From Indolivaga alginatilytica (GTDB taxonomy: Bacteria > Bacteroidota > Bacteroidia > Bacteroidales > Dysgonomonadaceae): a stretch of DNA of 64,000 nt. Positions within the stretch are counted from its first letter, which is position 1; every line of letters starts with the position of its first letter. Shown one piece after another: positions 1-8,613 of this stretch. The notes under the pieces are model-generated. The model did not search any database. It saw nothing but the letters and a program-made list of their open reading frames with translations, and was not told the DNA's origin. A program made the position numbers and the translations under genes. The stretch is from the NCBI RefSeq assembly GCF_003201355.1, contig NZ_QICL01000003.1, forward strand, positions 114,574 to 178,573. The letters are read 5' to 3'.

Positions 1-2504
1 AACGTAAAATGCGCCAATGGTGTTTGCGTGTTTCTGCATATGCTCAACGTTTGTTGGATGGACTTGAAAAAATAGATTGGACTGACTCAATCAAAGAAAC
101 TCAGAAAAACTGGATCGGAAGATCGGAAGGTGCTGAAATGAAATTCAAGATACACCGCCCCCTAGCCCCCTCCAAAGGAGGGGGAATAGAATTACCTCCA
201 AATTATACTACTAACAAGCTGGACTGGCATTCTAATATAGATAATGCTAAGGAAATGCGATCTAACCCAACTGAATATGAGTCGATTCTTTGGGAAGCTC
301 TTCGTAATAAGGGAATTGGTTATAAATTTAGGAGGCAGCATTTAATAGATCAATTTATTGTCGATTTTGTTTGTCTTGAAAAAAGTGTAATAGTTGAAGT
401 GGATGGTAAATATCATAACGATCCCAATCAGCAGGAATTAGATAATCAAAGGTCAGAAATATTAAGAGACTTAGGATATAAAATAATCAGATTTACGAAT
501 GATGAAGTGGTCGTAGACTTTGATAAAGTAGTATCAACGATAAAGGCTTTCTGCGATCAGCAAGTCTCTTCCTTTGGAGGAGATTTAGAGGAGGTGTGCG
601 TCTTCACCACCCGTGCCGATACTGTATTTGGTGTGACTTTTATGGTACTTGCTCCTGAAAGTGATTATGTGCCACAATTAACAAGTGCAGAACAAAAAGC
701 GGAAGTTGATGCTTATTTAGCTGCAACTAAAAAACGTACAGAGAGAGAACGTTTAGCGGATAAAAAAATATCGGGTGTGTTTACAGGGTCGTATGCTATC
801 AATCCGATGAACGGTAAAGAAATACCCATCTGGATTTCAGACTATGTACTTGCCGGATATGGTACAGGTGCTATAATGGCTGTGCCTGCACACGATAGCC
901 GTGACTACGCTTTTGCAAAATATTTCAGTTTACCTATTATTCCTCTTGTTGAAGGATGCGATATATCGGAAGAAAGCTATGATGCCAAAGAAGGTATTGT
1001 AACTAATTCTGATTTCTTAAATGGCTTGACAGTAAAAGAAGCTATTGAGAAAGCAAAAGAATATATCAAAGAAAAGAATTTGGGTCATGTAAAAACCAAT
1101 TACCGCTTGCGTGATGCTATATTCTCGCGTCAACGTTATTGGGGAGAGCCTTTTCCTGTGTATTACAAGGAAGGTTTGCCTTATATGTTACCTATTGATA
1201 AATTACCCCTAGAATTACCCGAAGTAGATAAATTTTTGCCTACTGAAACAGGTGAGCCTCCATTAGGGCGTGCAACCAATTGGGCTTGGGATACTGTGAA
1301 TGAAAAAACAGTATCTGTTACCGAAATAAATAATACAACTATCTTCCAATTGGAATTGAATACTATGCCCGGATTCGCAGGATCTTCTGCATATTATTTG
1401 AGATACATGGATCCGCATAATGATAAGGCTTTGGTTTCAAAAGAATCCAATGAGTATTGGAGAAGTGTCGATTTATACATTGGAGGAACAGAGCATGCTA
1501 CAGGTCACTTGATTTATAGCCGTTTCTGGAATAAATTCTTATATGATATTAATGTATCGTGTGAGGATGAGCCTTTCAAGAAGTTGATTAATCAGGGAAT
1601 GATTCAGGGGAGAAGCAATTTTGTGTATCGTATCAATGGTACAAATAAATTTGTGTCTTTAAATCTGAAAGATCAATATGAAACGACTTCTATCCATGTT
1701 GATGTGAATATTGTAGATAACGATGTTCTGGATGTTGAGAAATTTAAAGCTTGGCGTCCTGATTATGCTGAGGCTGAATTTATATTGGAAGATGGTAAAT
1801 ACATTTGTGGATATGGCGTAGAGAAAATGTCTAAGTCATTACATAACGTTGTAAACCCCGATGATATTGTTGAAAAATATGGTGCTGATACACTTCGTTT
1901 ATATGAAATGTTTCTAGGGCCATTAGAATTATCTAAACCTTGGGATACAAATGGTATCGATGGGGTACATAGGTTTTTACGCAAACTTTGGTCTTTATTC
2001 TATAAAGGAGAAGAATTTGTTGTTGTGGATGAAGCTCCAACGAAAGATGAATTAAAAGCTCTTCATAAATTAATCAAGAAAATATCTTTTGATATTGAGA
2101 ATTTCTCATTCAATACATCTGTATCCGCTTCTATGATTTGCGTGAATGAGCTTACTGCTCTTAAATGCAGTAAAAAAGCAATATTAAATGAATTAGTTGT
2201 TCTTTTAGCTCCTTTCGCTCCTCATATTGCAGAAGAACTGTGGCATTCATTAGGAAATACAACAACCGTATGCGATGCTGTATGGCCTCAATGCAATGAA
2301 GAGTATTTAGTTGAAAGTGTAATTAACTACACCATTTCCTTTAATGGTAAAGCACGCTTTACAATAGAATTTGCTGCCGATGCAACAAATGAGGAGATTG
2401 AGAGCACGGTATTGGCACATGCCAATTCTGTAAAATGGTTGGAAGGTAAGACACCTAAGAAAGTAATTATTGTACCTAAGAAAATTGTAAATATTGTACT
2501 CTGA
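1..2504 (+). CDS. leuS: Leucyl-tRNA synthetase with an in-frame DUF559 nuclease insertion, 5'-truncated
   Basis: Leucine--tRNA ligase charges tRNA-Leu in the cytoplasm. The frame is open from base 3, and the text before the first ATG (base 9) reads like internal LeuRS sequence, so the true start lies upstream of the window. Visible landmarks, numbered from the ATG at 9: NWIGRSEGA (34-42), which normally leads into the CP1 editing domain; the editing motif TTRADTVFG (200-208); KMSKS (bases 1824-1838); and a C-terminal anticodon-binding region. Between residues about 48 and 194 lies foreign sequence, a complete DUF559 (Vsr-like, PD-(D/E)XK) nuclease domain with D119, E130 and D132. The frame stays open through it and the LeuRS motifs on both sides are intact, so a functional fusion is likely. 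The stop is TGA, and yitT follows 11 bases later. Confidence 0.96.
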   Translation, partial: RKMRQWCLRVSAYAQRLLDGLEKIDWTDSIKETQKNWIGRSEGAEMKFKIHRPLAPSKGGGIELPPNYTTNKLDWHSNIDNAKEMRSNPTEYESILWEALRNKGIGYKFRRQHLIDQFIVDFVCLEKSVIVEVDGKYHNDPNQQELDNQRSEILRDLGYKIIRFTNDEVVVDFDKVVSTIKAFCDQQVSSFGGDLEEVCVFTTRADTVFGVTFMVLAPESDYVPQLTSAEQKAEVDAYLAATKKRTERERLADKKISGVFTGSYAINPMNGKEIPIWISDYVLAGYGTGAIMAVPAHDSRDYAFAKYFSLPIIPLVEGCDISEESYDAKEGIVTNSDFLNGLTVKEAIEKAKEYIKEKNLGHVKTNYRLRDAIFSRQRYWGEPFPVYYKEGLPYMLPIDKLPLELPEVDKFLPTETGEPPLGRATNWAWDTVNEKTVSVTEINNTTIFQLELNTMPGFAGSSAYYLRYMDPHNDKALVSKESNEYWRSVDLYIGGTEHATGHLIYSRFWNKFLYDINVSCEDEPFKKLINQGMIQGRSNFVYRINGTNKFVSLNLKDQYETTSIHVDVNIVDNDVLDVEKFKAWRPDYAEAEFILEDGKYICGYGVEKMSKSLHNVVNPDDIVEKYGADTLRLYEMFLGPLELSKPWDTNGIDGVHRFLRKLWSLFYKGEEFVVVDEAPTKDELKALHKLIKKISFDIENFSFNTSVSASMICVNELTALKCSKKAILNELVVLLAPFAPHIAEELWHSLGNTTTVCDAVWPQCNEEYLVESVINYTISFNGKARFTIEFAADATNEEIESTVLAHANSVKWLEGKTPKKVIIVPKKIVNIVL
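152..597 (+). mobile_element. DUF559 endonuclease-domain insertion element inside leuS
   Basis: The segment encodes about 147 residues absent from ordinary LeuRS. They match the DUF559 pattern: E..LW..LR, KFRRQ, a strand with IVDF, then EVDG..H, then D..R...L...GY..IRF.N.EV. The ends form an imperfect inverted repeat of about 30 bp. The left end begins ACACC and the right end finishes GGTGT. Each end carries its own hairpin: left arms 166-173 and 177-184 with loop AAA, right arms 565-572 and 576-583 with loop TTT. Differences between the ends are mostly transitions that would still pair as G:U. The exact borders and any target duplication cannot be fixed without an uninserted relative. DUF559 genes flanked by such C-rich/G-rich palindromes are known to me from Bacteroidota genomes, but this is recollection, not a search. 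Confidence 0.8.
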
Positions 2505-2515
2505 CAAAATAGAAT

Positions 2516-3382
2516 ATGCCGAAAAAATATCTTAAAGAGTTTTACTGGAGAGACTACGTTTATATTACATTGGGTCTCGCCTTGTATGCAATAGGCTTGG
2601 TTGGTTTCATTAAACCACAGGGTATTGTTGTCGGCGGATCTACAGGTATTGGTCTGGTTATTGAGTATGCGACAGCCATCCCTTTTCAGTATACCTATCT
2701 GTTTATTAATAGTATTCTTTTTGTTATTGCACTTAAAGTTTTAGGACTTAGGTTTATGATAAAAACCATTTACGGGGTGCTTACTCTAACTCTGCTTATA
2801 ACCATTTGTGAGAAAATAATTAGTGAACCATTTGTAGAGAATGAACCTTTACTTTCGGGTTTGATAGGTGGTATTATATGCGGAGTAGGTGTCGGTCTCG
2901 TTCTTAGTGTAAATGGAAGTACAGGAGGATCGGATACACTTATAGCGATTATAGGTAAGTATAAGAATATCTCTTTTGGACGCGGAGTCCTCCTTTTTGA
3001 TTTTGTAGTTATTTCATCTTCATTCTTTATTTTCCACGATTATCAAAAAATTGTAGCCGGACTCATTGTATTGGGTGTTATGTCGTACGCTATGGATATG
3101 GTCATCAATGGCTCGAGGCAATCGGTGCAATATCTTATTATATCCGAGAAATATGAGATTATTGCTGATGCTATAAATAAAGAATTACATAGAGGCTGTA
3201 CGTTATTGGAGGGAATGGGATGGTACACGAAAAAGTCAACCAAAGTTATTTTAGTTCTTGCCAAACGTAGTGAGTCTATTGAAATGTTTCGGCTTATAAG
3301 AAGTATTGATGAAAAGGCCTTTATCTCGCAAAGTACTGTTCGTGGAGTATATGGCGAAGGGTTCGACAAAATAAAAGGATAA
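2516..3382 (+). CDS. YitT family membrane protein with C-terminal DUF2179
   Basis: Integral inner-membrane protein of 288 residues. About five or six hydrophobic helices fill residues 12-200, including the glycine-rich segment GLIGGIICGVGVGLVLSVNGSTGGSD typical of the YitT/DUF161 family in two parts (GGIICGVGVGL and NGSTGGSD). A soluble C-terminal DUF2179 domain follows from about 205 (SVQYLIISEKYEIIADAI) to the end (VRGVYGEGFDKIKG). The transported substrate or role of the family is not established. It starts 11 bases after leuS. The last 34 codons have a second copy at 4104-4202, showing that a related gene once followed. Confidence 0.9.
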   Translation: MPKKYLKEFYWRDYVYITLGLALYAIGLVGFIKPQGIVVGGSTGIGLVIEYATAIPFQYTYLFINSILFVIALKVLGLRFMIKTIYGVLTLTLLITICEKIISEPFVENEPLLSGLIGGIICGVGVGLVLSVNGSTGGSDTLIAIIGKYKNISFGRGVLLFDFVVISSSFFIFHDYQKIVAGLIVLGVMSYAMDMVINGSRQSVQYLIISEKYEIIADAINKELHRGCTLLEGMGWYTKKSTKVILVLAKRSESIEMFRLIRSIDEKAFISQSTVRGVYGEGFDKIKG

Positions 3383-3385
3383 ATA

Positions 3386-4105
3386 ATGATAGTAAAGGAG
3401 GCATACTGTAAGAACTGTAATACTCAAGTGACAGATAACTATTGTGCGAGGTGTGGACAACCCAGCAAGACTTCGCGCATCGACCGACATTATCTTTTGC
3501 ACGAAATTCAGCATAGCATATTGCATGTAGACAAAGGTATATTATATACAATCAAGGAATTGCTTGTAAGACCCGGATATACAATAGAGAGATATTTAGA
3601 TGGCAAAAGAATAGAGCATTTCAAACCTTTTGCGTTTGTGCTTATGGTAGCCGCTATTTACAGTTTTTTAGTTCATTTTTTTCAAGCATACCCGGGAGAA
3701 ACTATTGAAGTGGATCAGACTAAAGGTCTTTTCAATTCTATTTACTCTCATTACTCTTTATTCCTTTTAATAAGCATACCCTTGTTTGCTTTGTCGTCCT
3801 TTCTTGTCTTCCGAAAAAAAGGTTATAACTACATAGAGCACCTAATAATAAATTCATATATAGTAGGTATAAGGATATTTATATCAATCATATCTTATCC
3901 CATATATTATATGTTTCCCTCCGTATCCATTTTTTGGATAATTAATATTTTATCTATTTGTTATAATATTTGGGTGCTGACCCAACTGTTTAAAACTAAG
4001 AATTGGGTTTTGACATCTATGAAAGCCTTATTTAGTATATTATCAGTGATGATATTTGGCACTTTCATAGCAACTGTGATATTAATATTATTTTTTTTAA
4101 AATGA
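3386..4105 (+). CDS. DUF3667 zinc-ribbon membrane protein
   Basis: Protein of 239 residues. It opens with a CxxC..CxxC zinc ribbon (CKNC and CARC within the first 25 residues) followed by the family signature in which a short amphipathic segment leads to LYTIKELLVRPGYTIERYL. Four or five hydrophobic helices occupy residues about 85-239. This is the DUF3667 family, common in Bacteroidota and without an assigned function. The start lies 3 bases after the yitT stop, which suggests co-transcription. The stop codon TGA (4103-4105) overlaps the first codon of the yitT-tail remnant, so this gene seems to have been placed between a yitT gene and the fragment of a second one. Confidence 0.85.
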   Translation: MIVKEAYCKNCNTQVTDNYCARCGQPSKTSRIDRHYLLHEIQHSILHVDKGILYTIKELLVRPGYTIERYLDGKRIEHFKPFAFVLMVAAIYSFLVHFFQAYPGETIEVDQTKGLFNSIYSHYSLFLLISIPLFALSSFLVFRKKGYNYIEHLIINSYIVGIRIFISIISYPIYYMFPSVSIFWIINILSICYNIWVLTQLFKTKNWVLTSMKALFSILSVMIFGTFIATVILILFFLK

Positions 4106-4202
4106 AATGTTTCGGCTTATAAGAAGTATTGATGAAAAGGCCTTTGTCTCGCAAAATATTGTCCGTGGGGTATATGGTGAAGGTTTCGATAAAATCAGGT
4201 GA
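4104..4202 (+). pseudogene. 3' remnant of a second yitT-like gene
   Basis: These 33 codons repeat the last 34 codons of the yitT gene (3281-3382). Read in frame they give EMFRLIRSIDEKAF, then VSQNIVRGVYGEGFDKIR and a stop. Only about five residues differ, and most other base differences are at third positions, so the copy descends from a gene that was under protein-level selection and not from a recent duplication of non-coding DNA. The upstream part of that gene is gone and the DUF3667 gene stands in its place. Confidence 0.8.
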
Positions 4203-4233
4203 TATAATTAAATATTCAGTGTAAAATATATAT

Positions 4234-5871
4234 ATGGAATTTCAGAGTTATATGTTTGTTCAAATTGCTTTTTTTATAGGAGTATTATTATTCTTATATA
4301 AGGAAATGACCGTAGCACAAAAACTGTCGGATCGAACTGAAAGGAAACAGTTTTATTTACTTCAGTTTATATTATTTATAGGGGTTTTTGTCCGATTGTT
4401 CAATCTCTCTTATCCCGACGGTGTTTTTATTGATGGGGCTCAGGGAGCTTTTGATTCTTGGTGCTTGGCAAATTTCGGGATCGATAGTAATCTCGCTTCG
4501 TATCCTGTATACCTTAAGTCATGGGGGACAGGACAAAGTGCATTATATGCCTATTTTGCTTTACCTTTTATAAAGGTATTTGGTTTGTCGGCAGAAGCAT
4601 ATCGTTTACCAATGTCGCTAATCGGTTGCTTTACCCTTTTGTTTTTTTATTGGACTTTACGAAAAACACAAAAAAATAAACTGCTGGTATTCTGTCTTGC
4701 AGCTTTTCTTGCAATAAATCCATGGCACATAATTAAATGCAGATTTGCCGTAGATTGTAATATCTTTCCTGATCTGCTTTTTATTGGTATTTGTTTTATT
4801 ATACTAGCCTGTTACTCAACTTTTAGCCGTAAACAATCGCTGTTTTATATTATTGGTTTTGGCATTATTTCATTTAGTGCTTATGGATATGCCGTGTCCT
4901 GGTTTGCTTTACCATTCTTATATCTTCTCATGTTATGGTATTTGTTTAAAGCAAAAAAAATAGATAAGAGCACGGGTATAATAAGTGTTGTGACCTCATT
5001 TCTAATTGTTGTTCCATTACTCTTATTTGTTTATGTTCTATTTTTTGATGGAGATCAATTCCAAATAGGAAAAATGACTATAACAAAGTTAAGCACAGGG
5101 AGGCATGAAAGCACTACATTGCTGGGAGCAGAGAATGTACTTTCGGCCTTTCTGAAGAATATAAAGGATATGGGGCGTTTGCTTATTTTTGGTGTTGATA
5201 ATATGTCTACAAGCACACTTCCTGTATATGGTGAATTTTATAATGTAATTTCGTTGCCATTCCTTGCGTTTGGTATATACAGACACTGGAAGTTAAAAGA
5301 TAAAGAACCTGTTTTTGTTATCTTTTTTATTTGGCTCGTTTCTTGTTTTTTAGTCGTTTTATTGGTTGCGCCTAATGTTAATCATTGGAATATATTATGG
5401 TTCCCCATTACAGCTTTTACGGCTTACGGGATTCATCTGTTTGCAGAAAAATCGAAAGAAAACCAAATTTTATTTTTCTCAATCTACAGTATTATATTTG
5501 CCGTGTTTTTGTATACGTATTTTGATAAGAGGATATATAATCCATTTAATTCTTATACATTTAAGGATGAGATTATATTTTCTCAGGAACAAAATCTGGA
5601 CAAAGTATATTACCCTCGTGATATGCAACATCCTTTTATCCTTTTCTATAAACCTGTTGCTCCCCTTCAATTTGCAACAACGTTGGATCGTGATTCGATA
5701 ACACTTCGTTATAAATCTTATGATAATGTTATATTGGGGCTTCCTGAGCATATAGAGCCTAAGCCTAAAACAGGCTATCTTATTCCGAACGATTTGTTGA
5801 AGTATATCGATTTGTCTCAGTTTAAGATCAAACGAGGGAAATATTATTATTCGTTTATCTGGAATGATTGA
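4234..5871 (+). CDS. GT-C fold glycosyltransferase-like membrane protein (ArnT/PMT-like), copy 1
   Basis: Protein of 545 residues with about 11-13 hydrophobic helices and a soluble C-terminal tail from about 425. The first large outer loop carries FIDGAQGAFDSW, with acidic residues where GT-C enzymes of the ArnT/PMT type hold their catalytic Asp. Conserved patches shared with the paralogue at 6766 include WGTGQSALYAY, RLPMSLIG and INPWHI.KCRF. Enzymes of this fold move sugars from polyprenyl-phosphate donors on the outer face of the inner membrane. Donor and acceptor cannot be told from sequence. The stop TGA touches the ATG of the SDR gene, so the two are probably translated together. Confidence 0.82.
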   Translation: MEFQSYMFVQIAFFIGVLLFLYKEMTVAQKLSDRTERKQFYLLQFILFIGVFVRLFNLSYPDGVFIDGAQGAFDSWCLANFGIDSNLASYPVYLKSWGTGQSALYAYFALPFIKVFGLSAEAYRLPMSLIGCFTLLFFYWTLRKTQKNKLLVFCLAAFLAINPWHIIKCRFAVDCNIFPDLLFIGICFIILACYSTFSRKQSLFYIIGFGIISFSAYGYAVSWFALPFLYLLMLWYLFKAKKIDKSTGIISVVTSFLIVVPLLLFVYVLFFDGDQFQIGKMTITKLSTGRHESTTLLGAENVLSAFLKNIKDMGRLLIFGVDNMSTSTLPVYGEFYNVISLPFLAFGIYRHWKLKDKEPVFVIFFIWLVSCFLVVLLVAPNVNHWNILWFPITAFTAYGIHLFAEKSKENQILFFSIYSIIFAVFLYTYFDKRIYNPFNSYTFKDEIIFSQEQNLDKVYYPRDMQHPFILFYKPVAPLQFATTLDRDSITLRYKSYDNVILGLPEHIEPKPKTGYLIPNDLLKYIDLSQFKIKRGKYYYSFIWND

Positions 5872-6645
5872 ATGGATATACATAATAAAAATATCGTTCT
5901 TACAGGAGCTTCGTCAGGAATTGGTTTGGCTGTTTTGAAACTTTTACTTGATTATAAAGGTGTGAGAATCGTAGCCGTAGCACGACATATTGAAACTATT
6001 CCGTCTATAGACGGAATAGTTTTTCCATTTTCGGCAGACCTAAGTAATAAAAGAGGTGTTGATAGTTTATTTGAATACGCTCAGTCGGTTTTTGTTGAGA
6101 TTGATGTTTTTATAGCCAATGCAGGATATGCCTTTTTAGAAAAATTATCCAATCCGGATTGGAAACATACCGAAGATATTTTTGCGTTGAATACGTTCTC
6201 TCCAATTTACTCTTTGCAGAAATTCGCAGAATCCGGTACGAATAAGCCCAGATGCTTTGTTGGTACTATTTCGGCGGTAGCACAAGTTCCTTTGCCATAT
6301 TACTCATTGTATTGCTCTACGAAAGCTGCTCTGCATCAATTTATAGAGGCATTCAGATACGAAGCTGCTTCTGATTTGCAGGTGATGGCTGTGTATCCGG
6401 TAGCTACACGAACTGCTTTTTTTGAAAAAGCAGCGAACGGAAAGCAACCTCTTATTCCTTTTCTTTCACAAACTGCAGAAACTGTTGCGAAAGCAATTGT
6501 AAAAGGAATAGAACAGGATAAGAAGCGAGTGTACCCCTCCTTTTTGTTTCGTATATTTAAACTTTTCGGGGGAATTTTTCCTTTTATATTCCCTTTATAT
6601 TCAGCCTTGGAGAAAAGAAAAGTGGATAAAAGATACCACTTATGA
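5872..6645 (+). CDS. Short-chain dehydrogenase/reductase (SDR)
   Basis: Classical SDR of 257 residues. The NAD(P)-binding motif TGASSGIG is at 11-18, NAG at 83-85, the catalytic Ser at 134 and the YxxxK pair at Y147/K151. A hydrophobic C-terminal segment (FRIFKLFGGIFPFIFPLYSA) suggests membrane association. The ATG follows the stop of the glycosyltransferase without a gap. Substrate unknown; the neighbourhood of glycosyltransferases and a flippase hints at a sugar- or lipid-precursor step. A decayed copy of the 5' part of this gene follows the second glycosyltransferase at 8398. Confidence 0.9.
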   Translation: MDIHNKNIVLTGASSGIGLAVLKLLLDYKGVRIVAVARHIETIPSIDGIVFPFSADLSNKRGVDSLFEYAQSVFVEIDVFIANAGYAFLEKLSNPDWKHTEDIFALNTFSPIYSLQKFAESGTNKPRCFVGTISAVAQVPLPYYSLYCSTKAALHQFIEAFRYEAASDLQVMAVYPVATRTAFFEKAANGKQPLIPFLSQTAETVAKAIVKGIEQDKKRVYPSFLFRIFKLFGGIFPFIFPLYSALEKRKVDKRYHL

Positions 6646-6654
6646 TATATTGAC

Positions 6655-6662
6655 TAAATTTG
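6655..6662 (+). promoter_or_regulatory. Candidate -7 box for the second GT-C gene
   Basis: TAAATTTG matches TAnnTTTG and is followed by GC, as usual in Bacteroidota. It starts 10 bases after the SDR stop and about 110 bases before the ATG. No TTG was seen at the proper distance upstream, so this rests on the -7 box alone. Confidence 0.4.
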
Positions 6663-6765
6663 CAGTCTGTTGCCATAGACCTGTCTGTTATTTTGCGGAT
6701 TTTTGTTAAGTGTTTAATTCTGTGGTGTTTGTTTAGGTGTTTTCTAAAATAAGATAATATAAAGA

Positions 6766-8397
6766 ATGGAGTTTCAAAATTATATGTTCGTTCAGATAAT
6801 CTTTCTGTTGGGAGTTTTGTTATTTCTGGGCAGAGAAATTTTTCTTGCGAAAAAGAGGTTGGATTTAGTTGAAAGGAGACAGCTTTACTTCCTTCAATTG
6901 ATACTATTGATAGGAGTTTTGGTTCGAAGTTTTAATTTGCTGTTGCCATATGGCTCGTTTATTGATGAACCGATGGGGGCATACGACTCTTGGTGTCTGG
7001 CAAATTTTGGCGTTGATAGTAATCTGGCATCCTATCCGGTATATCTTAAATCATGGGGAACAGGACAAAGTGCTCTGTATGCTTATTTAGCGCTTCCTTT
7101 CATAAAGTTATTTGGTCTTAGCGAAGAAAGTTACCGTTTACCAATGTCTCTGATTGGTAGTTTCGTTATACTCTTTTTTTACTGGACATTAAGGAAAACA
7201 CAGAAGAATGTACTTTTGGTATTTTGCCTTTCAGCATTCTTGGCTATAAATCCGTGGCATATTATGAAATGCCGATTCGGGTTGGACTGTAATATATTTC
7301 CGGATATTTTACTTATCGGTATCTGTTTCATCGTGCTAGCGTATAATGCAAGGACTCAAGCAAAACAATTTATATCTTATCTGCTGGCTTTTTCTTTTTT
7401 ATCCATAAGTGCCTATGGATATGGTGTGAGTTGGTTTATGTTGCCGTTTTTGTTTGTTTTTCTTCTCTTCTTTTTAATAAAGAAAAAGAGAATTAGCACA
7501 CAAGCTTGTATTGTTAGTTTAGTGGTTTCTTTATTAATTGTTTTTCCTTTAATCTTGTTTGCATTTTCGTTGTTTACAGGTGGAGAACAATATCAGATTG
7601 GTTTTATTACAATAACTCAACTGGAAGCGGGCAGACATAATGCGACCACTATTTTCGGAACAACAGATATCTATCAGACTTTAATAGATTATTTAAAAAT
7701 CTCATTTAAAATATTTGTATGGGGTATTGACGGGGTAAGGTTGAATTCATTTTTTCCATATGGTGTGTTTTATAATATAATTTCATTACCGATGTTTATT
7801 ATTGGATTGTATTATGGGAAAAAAGAAAAAGATCTCTTGAGTATATTGTTTGGAGCAATTCTAATATCTTCTATACCGATTGTTTTATTTGTCGAACCTT
7901 CTGTCTGGCATTGGAATGTGCTTTGGTTTCCTGTTATTTATTTTACTGGTTTGGGTATTTATAAAATTTGTCAGAATAAACTATTGCAGTGGACTTTTTT
8001 ATGTATTTATATTACGCTGTTTTCGAGTTTCATATATATGTATTTCGATAAAAGAACATATGTTCCTTTCTATTCATATAACTTTAAGGAAGATGTTAAA
8101 TTTGTTCAGACCTTAGATGTTGATAAAGTGTATTATCCGGCGGAGATTAATCATGCTTATGCCTTGTTCTATGCTCCGGTGAGCCCTTATATTTTTGCCA
8201 AAACAAGGATCGATGAAGGTTGGCCTATTAAGGTTGCTAAATCTTATGGCAATGTTGTAATCGGATTACCTAATGAGATAGTGCCTACACCTAAAACAGC
8301 CTATGTTATTCCTAATGATTTATTGAAGTATATTGATCCTGCTGAATTTAAGATAAGACGAGGAAAACATTATTATACAGTTATTTGGAATGATTAA
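6766..8397 (+). CDS. GT-C fold glycosyltransferase-like membrane protein (ArnT/PMT-like), copy 2
   Basis: Protein of 543 residues and clear paralogue of the 4234-5871 product: same start (MEFQxYMFVQI), same length, long identical stretches such as the region around WGTGQSALYAY and the end YVIPNDLLKYID. The first outer loop reads FIDEPMGAYDSW, giving an extra Glu next to the catalytic-loop Asp compared with copy 1 (FIDGAQGAFDSW), so the two copies may differ in donor or acceptor. The middle outer loops (about residues 270-340) diverge most. After its stop lies a decayed SDR, so the glycosyltransferase-SDR pair was duplicated as a unit. Confidence 0.82.
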   Translation: MEFQNYMFVQIIFLLGVLLFLGREIFLAKKRLDLVERRQLYFLQLILLIGVLVRSFNLLLPYGSFIDEPMGAYDSWCLANFGVDSNLASYPVYLKSWGTGQSALYAYLALPFIKLFGLSEESYRLPMSLIGSFVILFFYWTLRKTQKNVLLVFCLSAFLAINPWHIMKCRFGLDCNIFPDILLIGICFIVLAYNARTQAKQFISYLLAFSFLSISAYGYGVSWFMLPFLFVFLLFFLIKKKRISTQACIVSLVVSLLIVFPLILFAFSLFTGGEQYQIGFITITQLEAGRHNATTIFGTTDIYQTLIDYLKISFKIFVWGIDGVRLNSFFPYGVFYNIISLPMFIIGLYYGKKEKDLLSILFGAILISSIPIVLFVEPSVWHWNVLWFPVIYFTGLGIYKICQNKLLQWTFLCIYITLFSSFIYMYFDKRTYVPFYSYNFKEDVKFVQTLDVDKVYYPAEINHAYALFYAPVSPYIFAKTRIDEGWPIKVAKSYGNVVIGLPNEIVPTPKTAYVIPNDLLKYIDPAEFKIRRGKHYYTVIWND

Positions 8398-8515
8398 TCA
8401 GTATCAATAACGAAATATTGTTCTTACAGATGCCTCTTTGTAGAATGGTTTGGCTATTTTGAATCTTTTCATGATATATAAGCTGAAGTTGTAGTCTGTT
8501 CGTCAGAAACTTAAG
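8398..8515 (+). pseudogene. Decayed 5' fragment of an SDR gene
   Basis: Directly after the second glycosyltransferase, the sequence aligns with the first ~120 bases of the SDR gene at 5872. Shared words include TTCTTACAG, GGTTTGGCT and TTTTGAA.CTTTT. The ATG has become ATC and several indels break the frame. It occupies the same position relative to the glycosyltransferase as the intact SDR, which shows a two-gene tandem duplication with loss of the second SDR. Confidence 0.78.
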
Positions 8516-8613
8516 AGCATGGATTTTATATTACTTTGGCAACAGATAACAATAGCGATTTACCTTTATGAGAATAATACATAGTTGGGATTACTTATAA
8601 ACAGTTAAGCGAT

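Noticed and set aside
152-597. Intein or self-splicing intron in leuS
   Set aside because: No intein start Cys/Ser block or C-terminal His-Asn is visible at the borders, and an intron would not need an open frame fused to both sides. DUF559 with inverted-repeat ends explains it better.
1763-1984. Antisense reading frames within leuS and in most other genes
   Set aside because: They lie wholly inside strongly supported genes, have no promoter or family resemblance, and vary with the codon use of the real gene.
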